Counted from the first letter of the stretch, positions 20,094 to 30,697 are shown. The stretch is DNA of 32,779 nt from Amoebophrya sp. AT5.2 (GCA_005223375.1 RXOD01003989.1:1-32779); one strand, 5' to 3'. The notes: a model not told the origin generated them from the letters alone. Program-made: numbers and translations.

Positions 20094-22343
20094 TCACGGA
20101 TGAAACAGCCGTGTATCGCGGCACACCAGCTCGCGGCCTCCCATCATGAACTGGAACCTTTCTCCGACGTCCTCCACCCGCAGGTTCCACCGCAGCAGCA
20201 TCAGCACCCGCACCACTGCCTGGTTTAGCGTTTTCAGGTTGCAGTACTTGTTGAACAGGTAGTGGTGCCACACGCGGAGCGGGCAGCACTCGTCCTGGGA
20301 GTACGAGTGCGCCACGAAGCACAGCATGATCACGACGTTCGCCTTTTCCAGTCTTCCCATCGGCGCCGCGCCCGTTTCCCTCGCCCTCACCTCGAACCGC
20401 TGGAAGTAGGCGGCCGCCTTCGCCAGAACGGTGGCCAATTCGGAGACGGGGTACTCGCACAAATGCAGCATCTTCAGCATTTTCAGCAGCAGCCGCGAAA
20501 ACTCGTCATGGCTGCGGGAGGAGGCATTGATGTTGTGCTGGTGTCGACTAGTAGAGACGAGTGGTGAAGACGTAGTCTGGGCATTGAGGTTGTAACTGTA
20601 AGACCCCGCTGAAGTTGAGCCAGATGCGGTGCCCGCGATGGAAGGACTGTTGGTGGCAATCACGCCGGAAGCAGGAGCTCCGCGGCCATTGTGCGGCGCG
20701 TAGGGATGTTGGATCGGGATCACCTCATCATAGAACTGAAGCCGCACTTCCAACGTCGGTGTCGTACTCGTACCGCCCGCCGCTTCACCACCACTCCCGT
20801 TCAAACCTATGCTTATGCCCGAATGGTCTTTATTTGCCACGATCTCTAGCTGCGCTGCGGCTTCCGATATCCTCAGCAACCGCCGAAATCGCTCGAGAAG
20901 CACTAGATCCGTTTGTGAATAGCAGTACTTTTGCCACCGTTCCAACCCCAAAGCGCCGAGCTGCGCGTAGTTGAAGGCAGGAGGAAGAACTTCGGTTGCT
21001 TGTCTAGGCATGGAAGGACCGAGAAAAGACTCAAACTCGCTCCGCTGCTGGTGCTGATTTGCCTTTTGCTGGTGTGGCACAACTCCACCAGGTGCTGGAG
21101 GAGGTCGCGCATTTGAAGTTGAACGGCCGAAGAATTGCTGAGCGGCGGCGGCGAGGGCGTACGAAACGATGTTATCCCCTGGTGGACTCGCGAGTGCGGC
21201 TTCCGACACGCTTGTGCCGTCTTCGGGCGATGACGTCCCGCCCGAAGAAAACCGCTGCGAGACAACCGCTGTGGACTGCTGGCTTATACTTTGCGGAATT
21301 TTCTTCACCTCGTCCACCTGCTGGTCAATTATATCAAAGGAGCCTGGTCCTCGTGGTCCGTTCCTGATCTCGTCGGGCGAGCAGCCTCCTGTTGGTCGCG
21401 CAGGCTGGGCCACACACGTGTGGTACAGCAATCCCGAGGGAGCTCCGGGCGGATACCCGGCCGCATGCTGCTGCTGACTTAGACTTAGCGCTGGCGATGT
21501 TGACGTCGGAAGCACTACATGACGCGGCGGTGATACCGCTACCGTTCCTTTGTAATACGACGAGGTGCTGGGGCTGTAGCTGTTGTAGGAGCTGCTGAAT
21601 GAAGATACCGAGGACTGCGTGGCGATCAAATGATCTGCGTTGTTTTGCACGAGGTTGCCGATAGTGTTTGGGGGACAGGGAGGGGCAGGAGCAAGGGCTG
21701 GCGTGCTAGTTGTAATTGGTCGCTGTTCACCTCCGATTCCTCGCTGGGGTTGATCTTGGTGCAGCAACTGCGTCGGGTGCTGGTGCGCGACAACTGATGC
21801 AGACGGTGTGCAGCCAGCTGCAAGATAAACTGCGCCGCCATGAAGAACTTGACCAACGACGCCGTCCGCTAAAGTGCTCACGTGGCTTCTTGACGAATTC
21901 GTGCCGGCGATGCTTGGAACGACAGCCGGTGGATGAAGGAAAGGCCCCCTATGTCCGGCTAAAATCTGCAGCGTCTTCCTGCTCGGTGGTGGTATGGGGC
22001 CGTGAAGTGCCGCCGAAGAGCCGCGCTGGACTCCTGGGATACCTGATGATGCGGCTGCTTGTTCCGTCCGATCGTCCACCCCCGCTCGCGCACCTGAAGA
22101 CGATGCGCGCAGGCGTGCTTGTGCAATCCTCGAAGGGTTGTCGTCTCCCCACGAGGCCGCGGCCTGCTCCTGCAACTCTTTCGCGCGTTCCGCTGCGCGC
22201 ACTTCCCGATACACCAGGTCCTCCTCGACCTCATCGTCCGGGTAAATGGCGGCTCCGTACGAGAGCGGCTCGCGAGTTCCGACTAGGTTTTCGGCATGGA
22301 CAACATGGTGGTTGTATGTGGCGGCCAACATGCCTGCGCTCAT
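20094..22343 (-). CDS. Cyclin-box protein with very long disordered N-terminus
   Basis: Probable regulatory subunit of a cyclin-dependent kinase. Single exon, 749 residues from ATG 22343 to TGA 20094; the frame stays open further upstream but only from a TTG, so I took the first ATG. The cyclin fold is at the C-terminus, about 612-735: helix 1 LLLKMLKMLHLCEYP, helix 2 SELATVLAKAAAYFQRF (compare the SSVIAKALVYIDRF pattern of cyclins), helix 3 ANVVIMLCFVAHSYSQDE (compare LLLTSLVVASK..ED), helix 4 WHHYLFNKYCN, helix 5 LNQAVVRVLMLLRWNLRV, as in Pho80/PCL-type or other short cyclins. There is no second cyclin box. Residues 1-450 are rich in Ser, Pro, Gln, His and Gly and look disordered. A Thr/Gly/Ser-rich insertion (about 530-610) interrupts the region just before the box. 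The key Lys and Glu that contact the kinase are not clearly kept (AHSYSQDE), so partner choice cannot be told. Confidence 0.75.
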   Translation of the reverse strand: MSAGMLAATYNHHVVHAENLVGTREPLSYGAAIYPDDEVEEDLVYREVRAAERAKELQEQAAASWGDDNPSRIAQARLRASSSGARAGVDDRTEQAAASSGIPGVQRGSSAALHGPIPPPSRKTLQILAGHRGPFLHPPAVVPSIAGTNSSRSHVSTLADGVVGQVLHGGAVYLAAGCTPSASVVAHQHPTQLLHQDQPQRGIGGEQRPITTSTPALAPAPPCPPNTIGNLVQNNADHLIATQSSVSSFSSSYNSYSPSTSSYYKGTVAVSPPRHVVLPTSTSPALSLSQQQHAAGYPPGAPSGLLYHTCVAQPARPTGGCSPDEIRNGPRGPGSFDIIDQQVDEVKKIPQSISQQSTAVVSQRFSSGGTSSPEDGTSVSEAALASPPGDNIVSYALAAAAQQFFGRSTSNARPPPAPGGVVPHQQKANQHQQRSEFESFLGPSMPRQATEVLPPAFNYAQLGALGLERWQKYCYSQTDLVLLERFRRLLRISEAAAQLEIVANKDHSGISIGLNGSGGEAAGGTSTTPTLEVRLQFYDEVIPIQHPYAPHNGRGAPASGVIATNSPSIAGTASGSTSAGSYSYNLNAQTTSSPLVSTSRHQHNINASSRSHDEFSRLLLKMLKMLHLCEYPVSELATVLAKAAAYFQRFEVRARETGAAPMGRLEKANVVIMLCFVAHSYSQDECCPLRVWHHYLFNKYCNLKTLNQAVVRVLMLLRWNLRVEDVGERFQFMMGGRELVCRDTRLFHP

Positions 22344-24916
22344 GCTCCTGCTGCTACCGAATTGGAGGTCTCTACTGCTGGAGCTGCAGCAGCGAGGGCG
22401 ACAGCTTGTTCTTCTCAAGGAGCGCGATGACGTTAACGCTTATCGCATCACGTGGTTCTTCGCAGCTCGTTCGCGAAAGTACGTCACATTTTGATGCTCG
22501 TCCAGTTTGATGCTCGAATTTTCCAATCTTTGCTACACCGGCTGCTCCTCACAGATACGATGAGAAGAGACTTCTGGGGGGACGTTCACGTTCGCGCCGC
22601 GCTTCATTTTCTTGCATTTCATGAAGATCCTCACCAAGTCGGTTCTCCGCTGTCGCCCTTCTTGCAACACGGGTATATACCTCCGGCAGAGCCGCGAAAA
22701 TGAATATGAACTACAACGTCGGGGAAAATTCCTCTCCTGGCTTCGGGAAGGTGCTGGGACTGCTCCGCGTGCTCAGGGCGAGGGCCTCACGGTCACGAGA
22801 GATAGTAAAAACTACTTCCCTCTGGGACAACCTCGCTGTTCTATCTTACATCGCGTATGAAAATGAATGTGTCGACGACCTCGACGTCGACGTAGGTACT
22901 TAATAGGATGCCTATGCCGCGGGCGCGGCCATCTGCAGCTATTAAATTACAGTCCAATGAATGAATTCAACCGTTGTATCTGCGCAATCGGTAGCTTAGA
23001 AACGGCTACCAAAACTCAAATCGACACCGACGGTTCCACTTCTAGAACACGTTAAGCAGAGCGTGGGGGCGAGGGGTTCCCATCATGTTCATGCGATACC
23101 AGTGCTACCAATAAAAAGAGGACGACCGTAACCACTCCACCGCTAACCACGGCCTGTTCGTGTCGGAATGAAATATAATTGTTCCTTCCATCAAAAGCAA
23201 AACGAAATGGACGAACAAGAACGATGTTACGGTCAGGAGTTAAACAACTACAACTTATAAAGATGTAGCATTCTCCTTTCTTTTTGCGCTCATCACGTGG
23301 ACGTCGACCGACGTGATTGCCAGACGAGGCTGGAGCCGGCAAGTGGTGCATCTCAATGACAATGGTTCGAACCGAACAAACACAGTGAGTGTAGAACAAA
23401 AAGACCGATCATCTAGCGCTAGAAAAACATTCTTGCCACAACGCAAACGAAACCGATGCAAGTGGAGCTGACCGCTTGTAGTTCACAACGAAAACGATGC
23501 CCGCACCTCCTTGACGTCGCGCGTCTTGTTGACCGACAAAGAGATGAATAAACACAAAGAAACACGACGGCAACGCGTCGTGGGCTTCCAATCAAAACAA
23601 GAACAAGAGTGAGCTTCGTCCCATCCTCTTCTTGTCCTCTTCGCTGCGCAATGAATTTGATTATTTGGAAAAAAAGCTCTTGCATCAGAAAAAACCTCAT
23701 CCATGTTCGGGAGACGATGTCTCGCCGTTCTGCTTTGGTCTGTAACATCTTCATTTGGGAAGCTGCATAGCTCCATTGCTGTGTCTTGTTCCAGCGGTCG
23801 TCCTAGGCCCACTTACTGATTTGTTCAGAAGCACCTCAATCAGACCGCCGTTTCAGAGTGACACCCCAGTCACCATTTTCGCAGCTGCAGCTCCCGGAAG
23901 TTGTAGTCCTACTCCGCTGACAAGTTTCCTTAGGTGTTCATCATCTTCCGTCTTGGTCATTCGCATTCCCCGGCATCAAACGCAGCTGCCGCAACAGCGA
24001 AGAAGGAACGATAGATAGTCGAACGATAAACGAATAGACACAACTATAAGTGTGCGACAAGCGCAGACCCCATGCTGTTCTGTATGAACGAATAGAAACA
24101 GATCACAGACACACAGTGCAAAAAGAAAGAACGTGAAAGAAGGTCGTTAACACTTACTTACGTTCGGTACGATTAGAGATCGATGTAGTGCGATGAATTT
24201 GAGAATTTCGAATACAATATGATTGGATTTTGCAATTGTGAAATTGATAAAGAAAACGAAAGCAAGAAAAAAACGAACGTACGAAAAGCAAAAAAAGTAA
24301 AACCGGAAGCTGTGTCGCATTTTAAAAATAGAGTTGTAGGGTTGCTACCTTTTGTTCTCCTCAGCGGCGCTGTATTGGTTCTTGATTTTTGCGCAGCACT
24401 TTTATCTGTTGATGTTGTCTTTGTGCTTTTATGGACTGAAAATGGAAAAAATAATCTTCGTGACTTGCCCAAACTGTAACTGTGCTTATGGAATAGGAAC
24501 GACCTCGCCACCAGGGCGTGTCATCTGCGGTCTCGATAGATTGTTTCTACAAGCAAGCACTTCGCAGCACCTGCATCCTTAAGTGTGGTGTCGGTCCTCG
24601 GTGGAAAGCAAAATGTCGTACTCCTCACCTCCAGCTTTCGCGTGGCGGGGACGCCTGATTTATTATGATCGCCTATGTAGCCTGTCATCTTCTGCGGGCT
24701 GCGACTTCGAAATAAATACCCGTTCGCGCCCGAAGTAGAGACTTGCTTCTCACTTTCGCCTCCTCGTCAGCACATCCACATCCTACTAGCTACACATACA
24801 AAACGGAACTCAACTCCTCGCCACTTCTCGGAGTCCACGTCGTCTTCAGCATCTTCAGCTGCATCGGTCTGTACACTTCACACGGCAATTCTGATAATTG
24901 TTCCTATGGGTTACAA
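22344..24916. other. Longest gene-poor stretch, 2.6 kb
   Basis: No gene recognised. Several short frames are open on both strands. The best-looking is plus 22700-22903 (67 codons from ATG), in which AG|GTACTT near its end resembles the local donor style, but it opposes the direction of every gene here and has no known motif. Minus frames between 23052 and 23812 overlap each other and lack motifs. From 24180 to 24480 the DNA is AT-rich. Two similar ten-base words (ACGAATAGA) lie at about 24029 and 24088. A plus frame near 24442-24546 has CPNCNCAYG, a partial zinc-ribbon look, probably accidental. Confidence 0.45.
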
Positions 24917-27900
24917 TTAAATCCCGAGCTCTTCGTACAGGAGGCTGAGCATGCACACTGCCGCGTCGTAGGTTTTGTAGATGCGCGGCCCCATGGAGAC
25001 TTTCTCGAATTTCGCGAGTTCGTTCTCGATTTCGGGGTTCGTCCAGCCGCCCTCGGGCCCGATGCACAGCGTCACCTTGTTGTAGGCCCGTTTGCCCATG
25101 AAGGCGCCGCGGAAGGCCGTGTAGCTGTCGTCGCAGATGATGTCCGAAAGTTTCCGACTTTGGGGCGACGGGTGCGCCACCAGGTTCAGCGTTGCGTAGT
25201 TGTAGGTGGCGTCGGATATTTTCGCCCGGTTCGCGAACACCGTGGTGCTACAGAGGTCCTTGTCTGTCATAAACACCTCGCCGTCCTTGGACGGCTCGAT
25301 GCTCGCCAGCGCGGCCTCCTTGCTCTCCGATCTGCCCCGCGTGTCGGGCGGGAGTTCCGGCCCGCCCTTGTGCTTCTTCTCAGGCTTGGGGGAGACCTTG
25401 GACTCGATCTGCAACCCTTCCTGCAGGAGCTCGGCGAGCAGCAGCTTCGGAAGGATGCGGACGATCGGAAGCCGGGTGTAGTAGGCCGACTGCGACAGCC
25501 CCTCCAGCAGCGCGCGCTCGATCGTCTCCGGCGCCATCTTCTTGGTGTTGGAGAAGTAGGAAGGCTCCACCTGTGGTGCGATTATTAAAATTTTTCTTGG
25601 TTGAAGTCGAACTGGATGTTGTCGTTGTGTTGAGCCACAGGAGCTACTGCTACAACCGCACCAAGCACCTCCGCATACCCATGCGCATGAAAATAAATAA
25701 CGTAGGGGTATTTATACTTTCTTTACGATACTACTTTACAGCTAAAACATTACCTTCTCCGCCCCGCCGATTAGGAATATTCTCCTGACCCCGAAAGTGG
25801 CCAGCGTGCTGAAGATCTTCTCCAGCTGCTTCGGCCGCGGGCAGCAGAGGATGACGTCCACGTTCGGGTGAATGTCCCACCGCGGGGCCTTGTTTTTGAG
25901 TTTTCCGAAACTGTCCTTTCTCGAGCGTCCGGCGGGACTCGACCTCCTGGAACCGGCGGGGGATCCCGGGGCGCCGCCGAGCGGCTCCGTCTTCGGGGTG
26001 GGCTTGCCGATGCCGGATCCAAGCGGCGGCGGCCTCAGCAAGATGGGAGTGGGCGCGGGCGGTGCGCCCATGCCCAGCTTGGCGTTCAGCTCGGGAGTGG
26101 AGGGAATCACCACGCGCACACTCGCCGTGTCGGAGGTCGGTGGGGCGGTTTCGTTGGTCGGGATCACGTTCCTCGACAAGGGCAACGAGAGAGGCAGAGG
26201 GAGAGGAGCGGCGCCGGAGGCAGTCTTGTTCTTCTTCGTGCTGTCGTCGCCGGAATTCCCAGACTGCTCGGAAGAGACCAGATTGGAGGGACCAGACAAA
26301 TCGGAGGGGTCCTCATTGCAAGGATCCTCAATATAAAAAAGCCGGGAGCGCGTAGGATCCTCGAGCGGAGAAACATCCTCAGGCAGCGTCGGAAGGTGGG
26401 CGCCCTGGTGTCGTGGGTCAATTTTGTTTCGTGCTCATCTTCCTTGGGTCGGAGTACTGATTTGCTCAATGGCATCCATCGCGATAAAGTAGATTTATTT
26501 CTTCTTGATGCTCGACATGTTGAACTACAGCAAACGCTGCAACTGTTACTGTATGTAAGCAGCCAATGCAAAACTACAACAAGGTGGATCGGGCTCGGGC
26601 GCAGTACCTTGTAGAAGACGTAGTTGAGTCCTTCTGTCCTTTGCTTTACTTGCGAGTTCTTCATTAAGGGCGACAGAGGTGGCATGAAGACTGCGCCCGG
26701 ACCGTTCGGCGAGGCGGGTCCTGGCGTCCCTGACCCGGGAGAGTTCATCGGTTTCTGGGGCGGCGCTTCTTGCGTCTGGAGCACGCCCCCGCCACGCTGA
26801 AAAAACGTCTTGCGCGTCAGTGGCATCTCGTGTCCATCGTACAACTGCTCCGGAGTGAACTTCAGCTTGATGCGAAGCCTGAGTTTCATCGACGGTTAGG
26901 TTGGTAGACGCAAAGTAGGCCGAAAGAAGTAGAAAAATCAAAGACCAATTCCGCTTCTACTGTAAGTATGTATCTATTGCTATTATACCTCTGTATGAAG
27001 TGCACGAGCTTTTTATCTCCGCTGTACTTCGGGAAGGGGTTACTTCCGCTGTTTTTCAGCCGTTTGCTTGGGGGCTCTCCGTCTGCCTCTGCCTTTGAGT
27101 TTACGAAGCTCTCCAGATCGAAGCCCGGCTCTTTCCGCCCGTAGAAGGGCCCGACGCGCTTGCACACGAGCGTTTTCGCGTTCTCAATGACAAACGGCAG
27201 GTAGCTGTCGTCGTCGTCCTCCCGTCCCTCGGCGCGGCTGCTCAGCAGCTGCTTCTTGTCGAACTCCACGGCGACATCGTCGAGCGTTCTTTCTTCCCCC
27301 GAATAGTTCGGGTTTTCGTTGTTCAGGGCTCCGAACCCGGTGCTCGGGCTCCTCTGGCGCGGGCTGGTGCTATGGTGCAGCTTGGGGCTGCTGCTGCGGC
27401 TGCTTTTTGGGCTGCCTCGCCCCCGTCGGTGGGGAGAAAGAACCATCGGCTGCTTGACGGGTTGCTCCTGCGACTGACTGGTCACGTGCAAGCAAAGCGG
27501 ATAGCGAATGCTGCCGTTTTCGAGCTTCGTGACGAGGAGATCGTTGCGCGGGTAGGAGACCCACTCGATCTCACCGAGGCCCGTGTTCCCGTTCACAATG
27601 CCCATCTTCACCACCTGGTCCACGAACCCACTCAGGTTCAGCACCTCGAATATGTGCGTAAACCTGCGGTGTAGTAAGTTGAGATTCGATATCCATATCG
27701 AAATCCTTGATGTTGATTCATTGAGTTATTCATCCTCAGAGAGGCAGGAGAGGGAGACACAAAAGAAAAAGACCGTGAGTTGTGGGCCTGAGGTTTCATT
27801 TCTTGCATTTGGACGCTTCATCTACAAGATGAATCCATCGCAGTCGGTGATTTGTTCCTCTTGAAAGATGAAAAGATTGATAGAGGAGTTACCTGTGGTC

Positions 27901-27987
27901 ATTCGGGTTGAGCTCGATGAAATACTGCTTGGAGCCCTTCACCTCCTCCTGGGTGATTTCCGAGTACCAGAACAGCAGCAGATTCAT
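24917..27987 (-). CDS. rsmE: RsmE-type 16S rRNA m3U methyltransferase, greatly enlarged
   Basis: SPOUT-class enzyme family that N3-methylates U1498 of bacterial-type 16S rRNA using S-adenosylmethionine. Five exons: 27893-27987 (ATG 27987), 26989-27663, 26608-26878, 25754-26404 and 24917-25570 (TAA), all GT-AG and phase-consistent; 781 residues against about 245 in bacteria. The PUA-like N-domain is split by intron 1: MNLLLFWYSEI then NPNDHRFTHIFEVLNLSG and MGIVNGNTGLGEIEW. The SPOUT domain starts near residue 530 (VDVILCCPRPKQLEKIF, FGVRRIFLIGGAEK), continues with ERALLEGLSQSAYYTRLP, and ends in the knot: LCIGPEGGWTNPEIENEL and VSMGPRIYKTYDAAV, where bacteria have LGPRILRTETA. Extra Ser/Pro/Gly-rich stretches lie at about 90-240, 290-330 and 400-520, and a Lys-rich one inside the SPOUT domain. 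No transit peptide is visible at the chosen start. The substrate would be organelle rRNA if the role is conserved. Confidence 0.9.
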
Positions 27988-29428
27988 CTTTGCGCCGGCT
28001 CCCGGTGTGCAGCAGGCACGATTAAACTATAGTTAAAAAAATATTACGTATACGATCTATCAAAACTACGTCCTAACTCAACTACACAACGCCGATCCGG
28101 CTCCTGGTGCAGAGATTGAAGTGTTGCTATATAGCTTACTCGTCGGGCCACGGCTTCACTTCACGACGTCGTAGAAGTAGAGCTATGGAATAGAAGAAAG
28201 ACAAAGATCAGCGATCTTCGTGGTAGTGATAGATGTTTTCTGATCTGCGAACAGAATTAATTTCACGGTCAAGTACAAGCTGGGATACAACTTACACTCA
28301 AACCGAAGTAGACTGCCAATACGCGACCTAACAACGCCCTTCACTTTCTCCTCGATGTTAAATATCCCGCCTCGTTCTACTCCTACTGCGCCTCCTTTAG
28401 AATCGTTGCGAGACAATCAAAAGCGGGGAAAACATGGATGCAGCTGCAGGTTGAATTTTATACACAAGTTTTTCGTAGAACAGGGCGAGGGCGTAGTTAG
28501 AGATTAAATTTAAGTATCCGGTAGTAATTTCGGCGGGAAGGGTTTCTCTCCAGGGTGTGGAAAAAGACCTGCAGAGGGTAGATTCGATTTCACGATTGGA
28601 AGATAGATCAGATTCAGATTTAGCAGCAGCTCAGCCACGATTTCACGATGACGATCACCAGGCGTCGAACGATGAATTTTCCTGAAGGCCGGCTAAGGAC
28701 GTCCGTGACTGAGGTGACAAACCTGTGAAGCGTATGACGTCCTCCGTGTCTGAGGTGACAGACCTGTGACGCGTATAGTCGTGCTCTGTCCTTACGTGAG
28801 CGTCACGCGACGAAACATTCACATTCCACGTTGCACGAGCAGTTTTTTATTCATGTTCGACGAAATAGAGATACACGTTTATAGACGAGCACGAGATTCA
28901 CGAGGGGAAAATGCACACGGGTCTTGGAGCTCGCGGGCGAGGAATTTTTTTTCAAAAGTACTGTACTTCACAAACGGCGGCACACGAAACAATAAATCCG
29001 AGTACAGGAATATCCTAGCTATGCACAGAAAAGTTCCTTTACCCTACGAGCACACGAGGAGATTGAGTTTCGGACCGAACAAGACACAGTTGCGCAATCG
29101 TAAAAAATTTCCGCTTGCGCTTGCTTCGGAAGAATCGAAGTGCCTGCTTCGGGAATTCGACCCCAGCCGTTACTACGAACAAGAAGTGGAGGGTGAAAGC
29201 ACGTGCAGATTCGAGCACTGAGCAACGACGACCAGTGCCAAGGATAACGCAATTGGCATGGCTTGTTCATCTGCATCGCGAAGACGATGCGCATGCGTGG
29301 CGGTGTAACAAGTACTTCTCCTATACTCGGCGTCGTCGTGTTCGACGTGTTGTATCTGTTTATATCAGTCGGCGCACCCGGACGCGAGACGTCCTGAATA
29401 GACTTCCACTCTTTGATCAATGATCTCT
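27988..29428. other. Intergenic, 1.4 kb, with a tandem repeat
   Basis: Between the start of the RsmE gene and the hairpin at the end of the J-protein gene. Frames such as plus 28766-29221 (151 codons) and minus 29019-29444 oppose or overlap each other and have no recognisable content. The 11-base word GATTTCACGAT occurs twice, near 28588 and 28639. A two-copy tandem repeat at 28698-28776 is listed separately. An upstream exon coding a targeting peptide for RsmE could hide here, but I see no frame with that character. Confidence 0.45.
28698..28776. repeat. Two-copy imperfect tandem repeat, each copy able to form a small hairpin
   Basis: Copy 1 is 28698-28735, copy 2 is 28736-28776. Both start GACGTCC and end CGTAT, with a shared core CTGAGGTGACA.ACCTGTGA. 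Within each core AGGT can pair with ACCT over a five-base loop. Copy 2 carries a three-base insertion and a few substitutions. No function can be given. Confidence 0.75.
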
Positions 29429-29502
29429 CGCCGGGCGGCTTCATCGGGCGGAGCTCGAACTAGCACGCTAGTTCGAACTCCACCCGATGAAGCCGCCCGG
29501 CG
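29429..29502. repeat. 36-bp inverted repeat with 2-base spacer over the J-protein stop codon
   Basis: Left arm 29429-29464, right arm 29467-29502, spacer AC. 34 of 36 positions are complementary. Both exceptions become G-U pairs in RNA made from the minus strand, which is the coding sense of the J-domain gene, so the transcript could form an uninterrupted 36-bp stem with a 2-nt gap. The TAG stop of the J-protein lies at 29468-29470 beside the apex; the upstream arm is the last 12 codons of the gene and the other arm lies in the 3' UTR. Confidence 0.93.
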
Positions 29503-30697
29503 CTCCTCTGGCGCGTCCCGACTGGGCCCCCATGCTGCCTCCACCCGCCCCCCAGCTTCCTCGAGCGATTTGTGGCCCACCGTTGCCAAGGCGCAGCGGG
29601 GCGCCGCCGCGCGCACCTCCTCCCGGGTTCCATCCGGCGGGTGGACTGTCGTCCAGGAGCGGAGGCGCGGCCCCACCTGTGGTCCCTTTCTTGCTTCTTT
29701 GACCAACTACATGTTGGCGTTGGGGCTCACATTTTCCTTTGGTTGAGCCACCGCGCTGGTCGTGGTACCCGCAGTCATAGTAGTCCGCTTCTGCTGCCCC
29801 TGCCCGCCCACTGTAGGAAGGCTTCGGCGTGCCCCCGCTGGCCGCGGAAAATGTTGTGCCGGAGCCAGGGCCGGACTTCTGCCGATCATCGGTTCTGCTG
29901 GTCATCACTTCCCCTGTCCGAGGGCATACGCGGCTCGTCTCGATGACGACGCTGCCATCGGCCTTGCGGATCCTGGTTGTTTTTACGTCCCAATTTTCCC
30001 GTCCCTTCATCGAAGCCGCGCCGCCACCGTTCATCTCGCTAAATCCCTCAAAAGGGTCCCGGCCCCCGAACATAGACTCGAACAAAGAGTAAGCCTCGGA
30101 CAACGAGAAGCGGGAACGGCCCGGGTGCTGGAGGTTGTGGTGCGCGGCGGGTCTGGTCAGAGGGCCAACTCCCTGTGGTGCCGGTCCTCTTCTGCGATTT
30201 CCCGCCCCTGCTGGTGTTGCGCTACAACCCATTGGATCCTCGCCGCCGCCTGCAGCAGCGCGCGTCGTCGTCCTCTCGAACGGGTGGCTTCCGGGCCCTT
30301 CTCCTGGAGCGCAGCCCCACCATTGAAATGGCGCGTCATCGTCCGTGCTGGCCGCCGGCGCCGCACGACCACGACCGGCCTCACTTTCTTGTCGGAGCCT
30401 TTGGTCGTATGCCTTTCTCTTTCCTTCGTTCGTCAGTACGGAATACGCTTCTGCAACCTGCTTGAATTTCTCCTCCGCGGCTGTTTTGGAAAGACGGCCG
30501 TCGCCTTGCGTCTGCTTATCGGGGTGAAAACGGAGCGCGAGCTTGCGGTACTGCTTTTTGATATCTGCGGCGGTCGCAGTGTGCGGCAGGTCAAGGGCGG
30601 CGTAGTAGCTCATCTTCATGTAGTTCTTGCTTCTAAGGTGGAGTTGGAGTCGAGTGTGACATGCGAGAACAAAATAGGTCGCTGATACGGTAGGCAT
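29468..30697 (-). CDS. Class B J-domain co-chaperone (DnaJ/Hsp40)
   Basis: Co-chaperone that stimulates Hsp70 ATPase. Single exon, 409 residues from ATG 30697 to TAG 29468. The J domain covers about 30-102: YYAALDLPHTATAADIKKQY, then RKLALRFHPDKQ with the essential HPD at 58-60, then EEKFKQVAEAYSVLTNEGKR. A Gly/Phe segment near 195-215 (SLFESMFGGRDPFEGF) resembles the DNAJB6/B2 type, followed by a short beta-rich piece (WDVKTTRIRKADGSVVIETS). No zinc-finger (CxxCxGxG) repeats are present, so it is not class A. The remainder is Gly/Ser/Pro-rich and disordered. Start choice is open: Met 27 (30619) or Met 29 (30613) would give the standard short lead (MSYYAALDL), and the 26 residues before them look unlike J-proteins. 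Acceptor-like TTTCAG sites lie just upstream of 30697. The last 12 codons form one arm of the inverted repeat. Confidence 0.88.
   Translation of the reverse strand: MPTVSATYFVLACHTRLQLHLRSKNYMKMSYYAALDLPHTATAADIKKQYRKLALRFHPDKQTQGDGRLSKTAAEEKFKQVAEAYSVLTNEGKRKAYDQRLRQESEAGRGRAAPAASTDDDAPFQWWGCAPGEGPGSHPFERTTTRAAAGGGEDPMGCSATPAGAGNRRRGPAPQGVGPLTRPAAHHNLQHPGRSRFSLSEAYSLFESMFGGRDPFEGFSEMNGGGAASMKGRENWDVKTTRIRKADGSVVIETSRVCPRTGEVMTSRTDDRQKSGPGSGTTFSAASGGTPKPSYSGRAGAAEADYYDCGYHDQRGGSTKGKCEPQRQHVVGQRSKKGTTGGAAPPLLDDSPPAGWNPGGGARGGAPLRLGNGGPQIARGSWGAGGGSMGAQSGRARGAPGGFIGWSSN

Noticed and set aside
24442..24546. Plus-strand CPNCNCAYG segment resembling an MJ0042-type zinc ribbon
   Set aside because: The second cysteine pair is incomplete (one Cys only), the frame is short and opposes all genes here.
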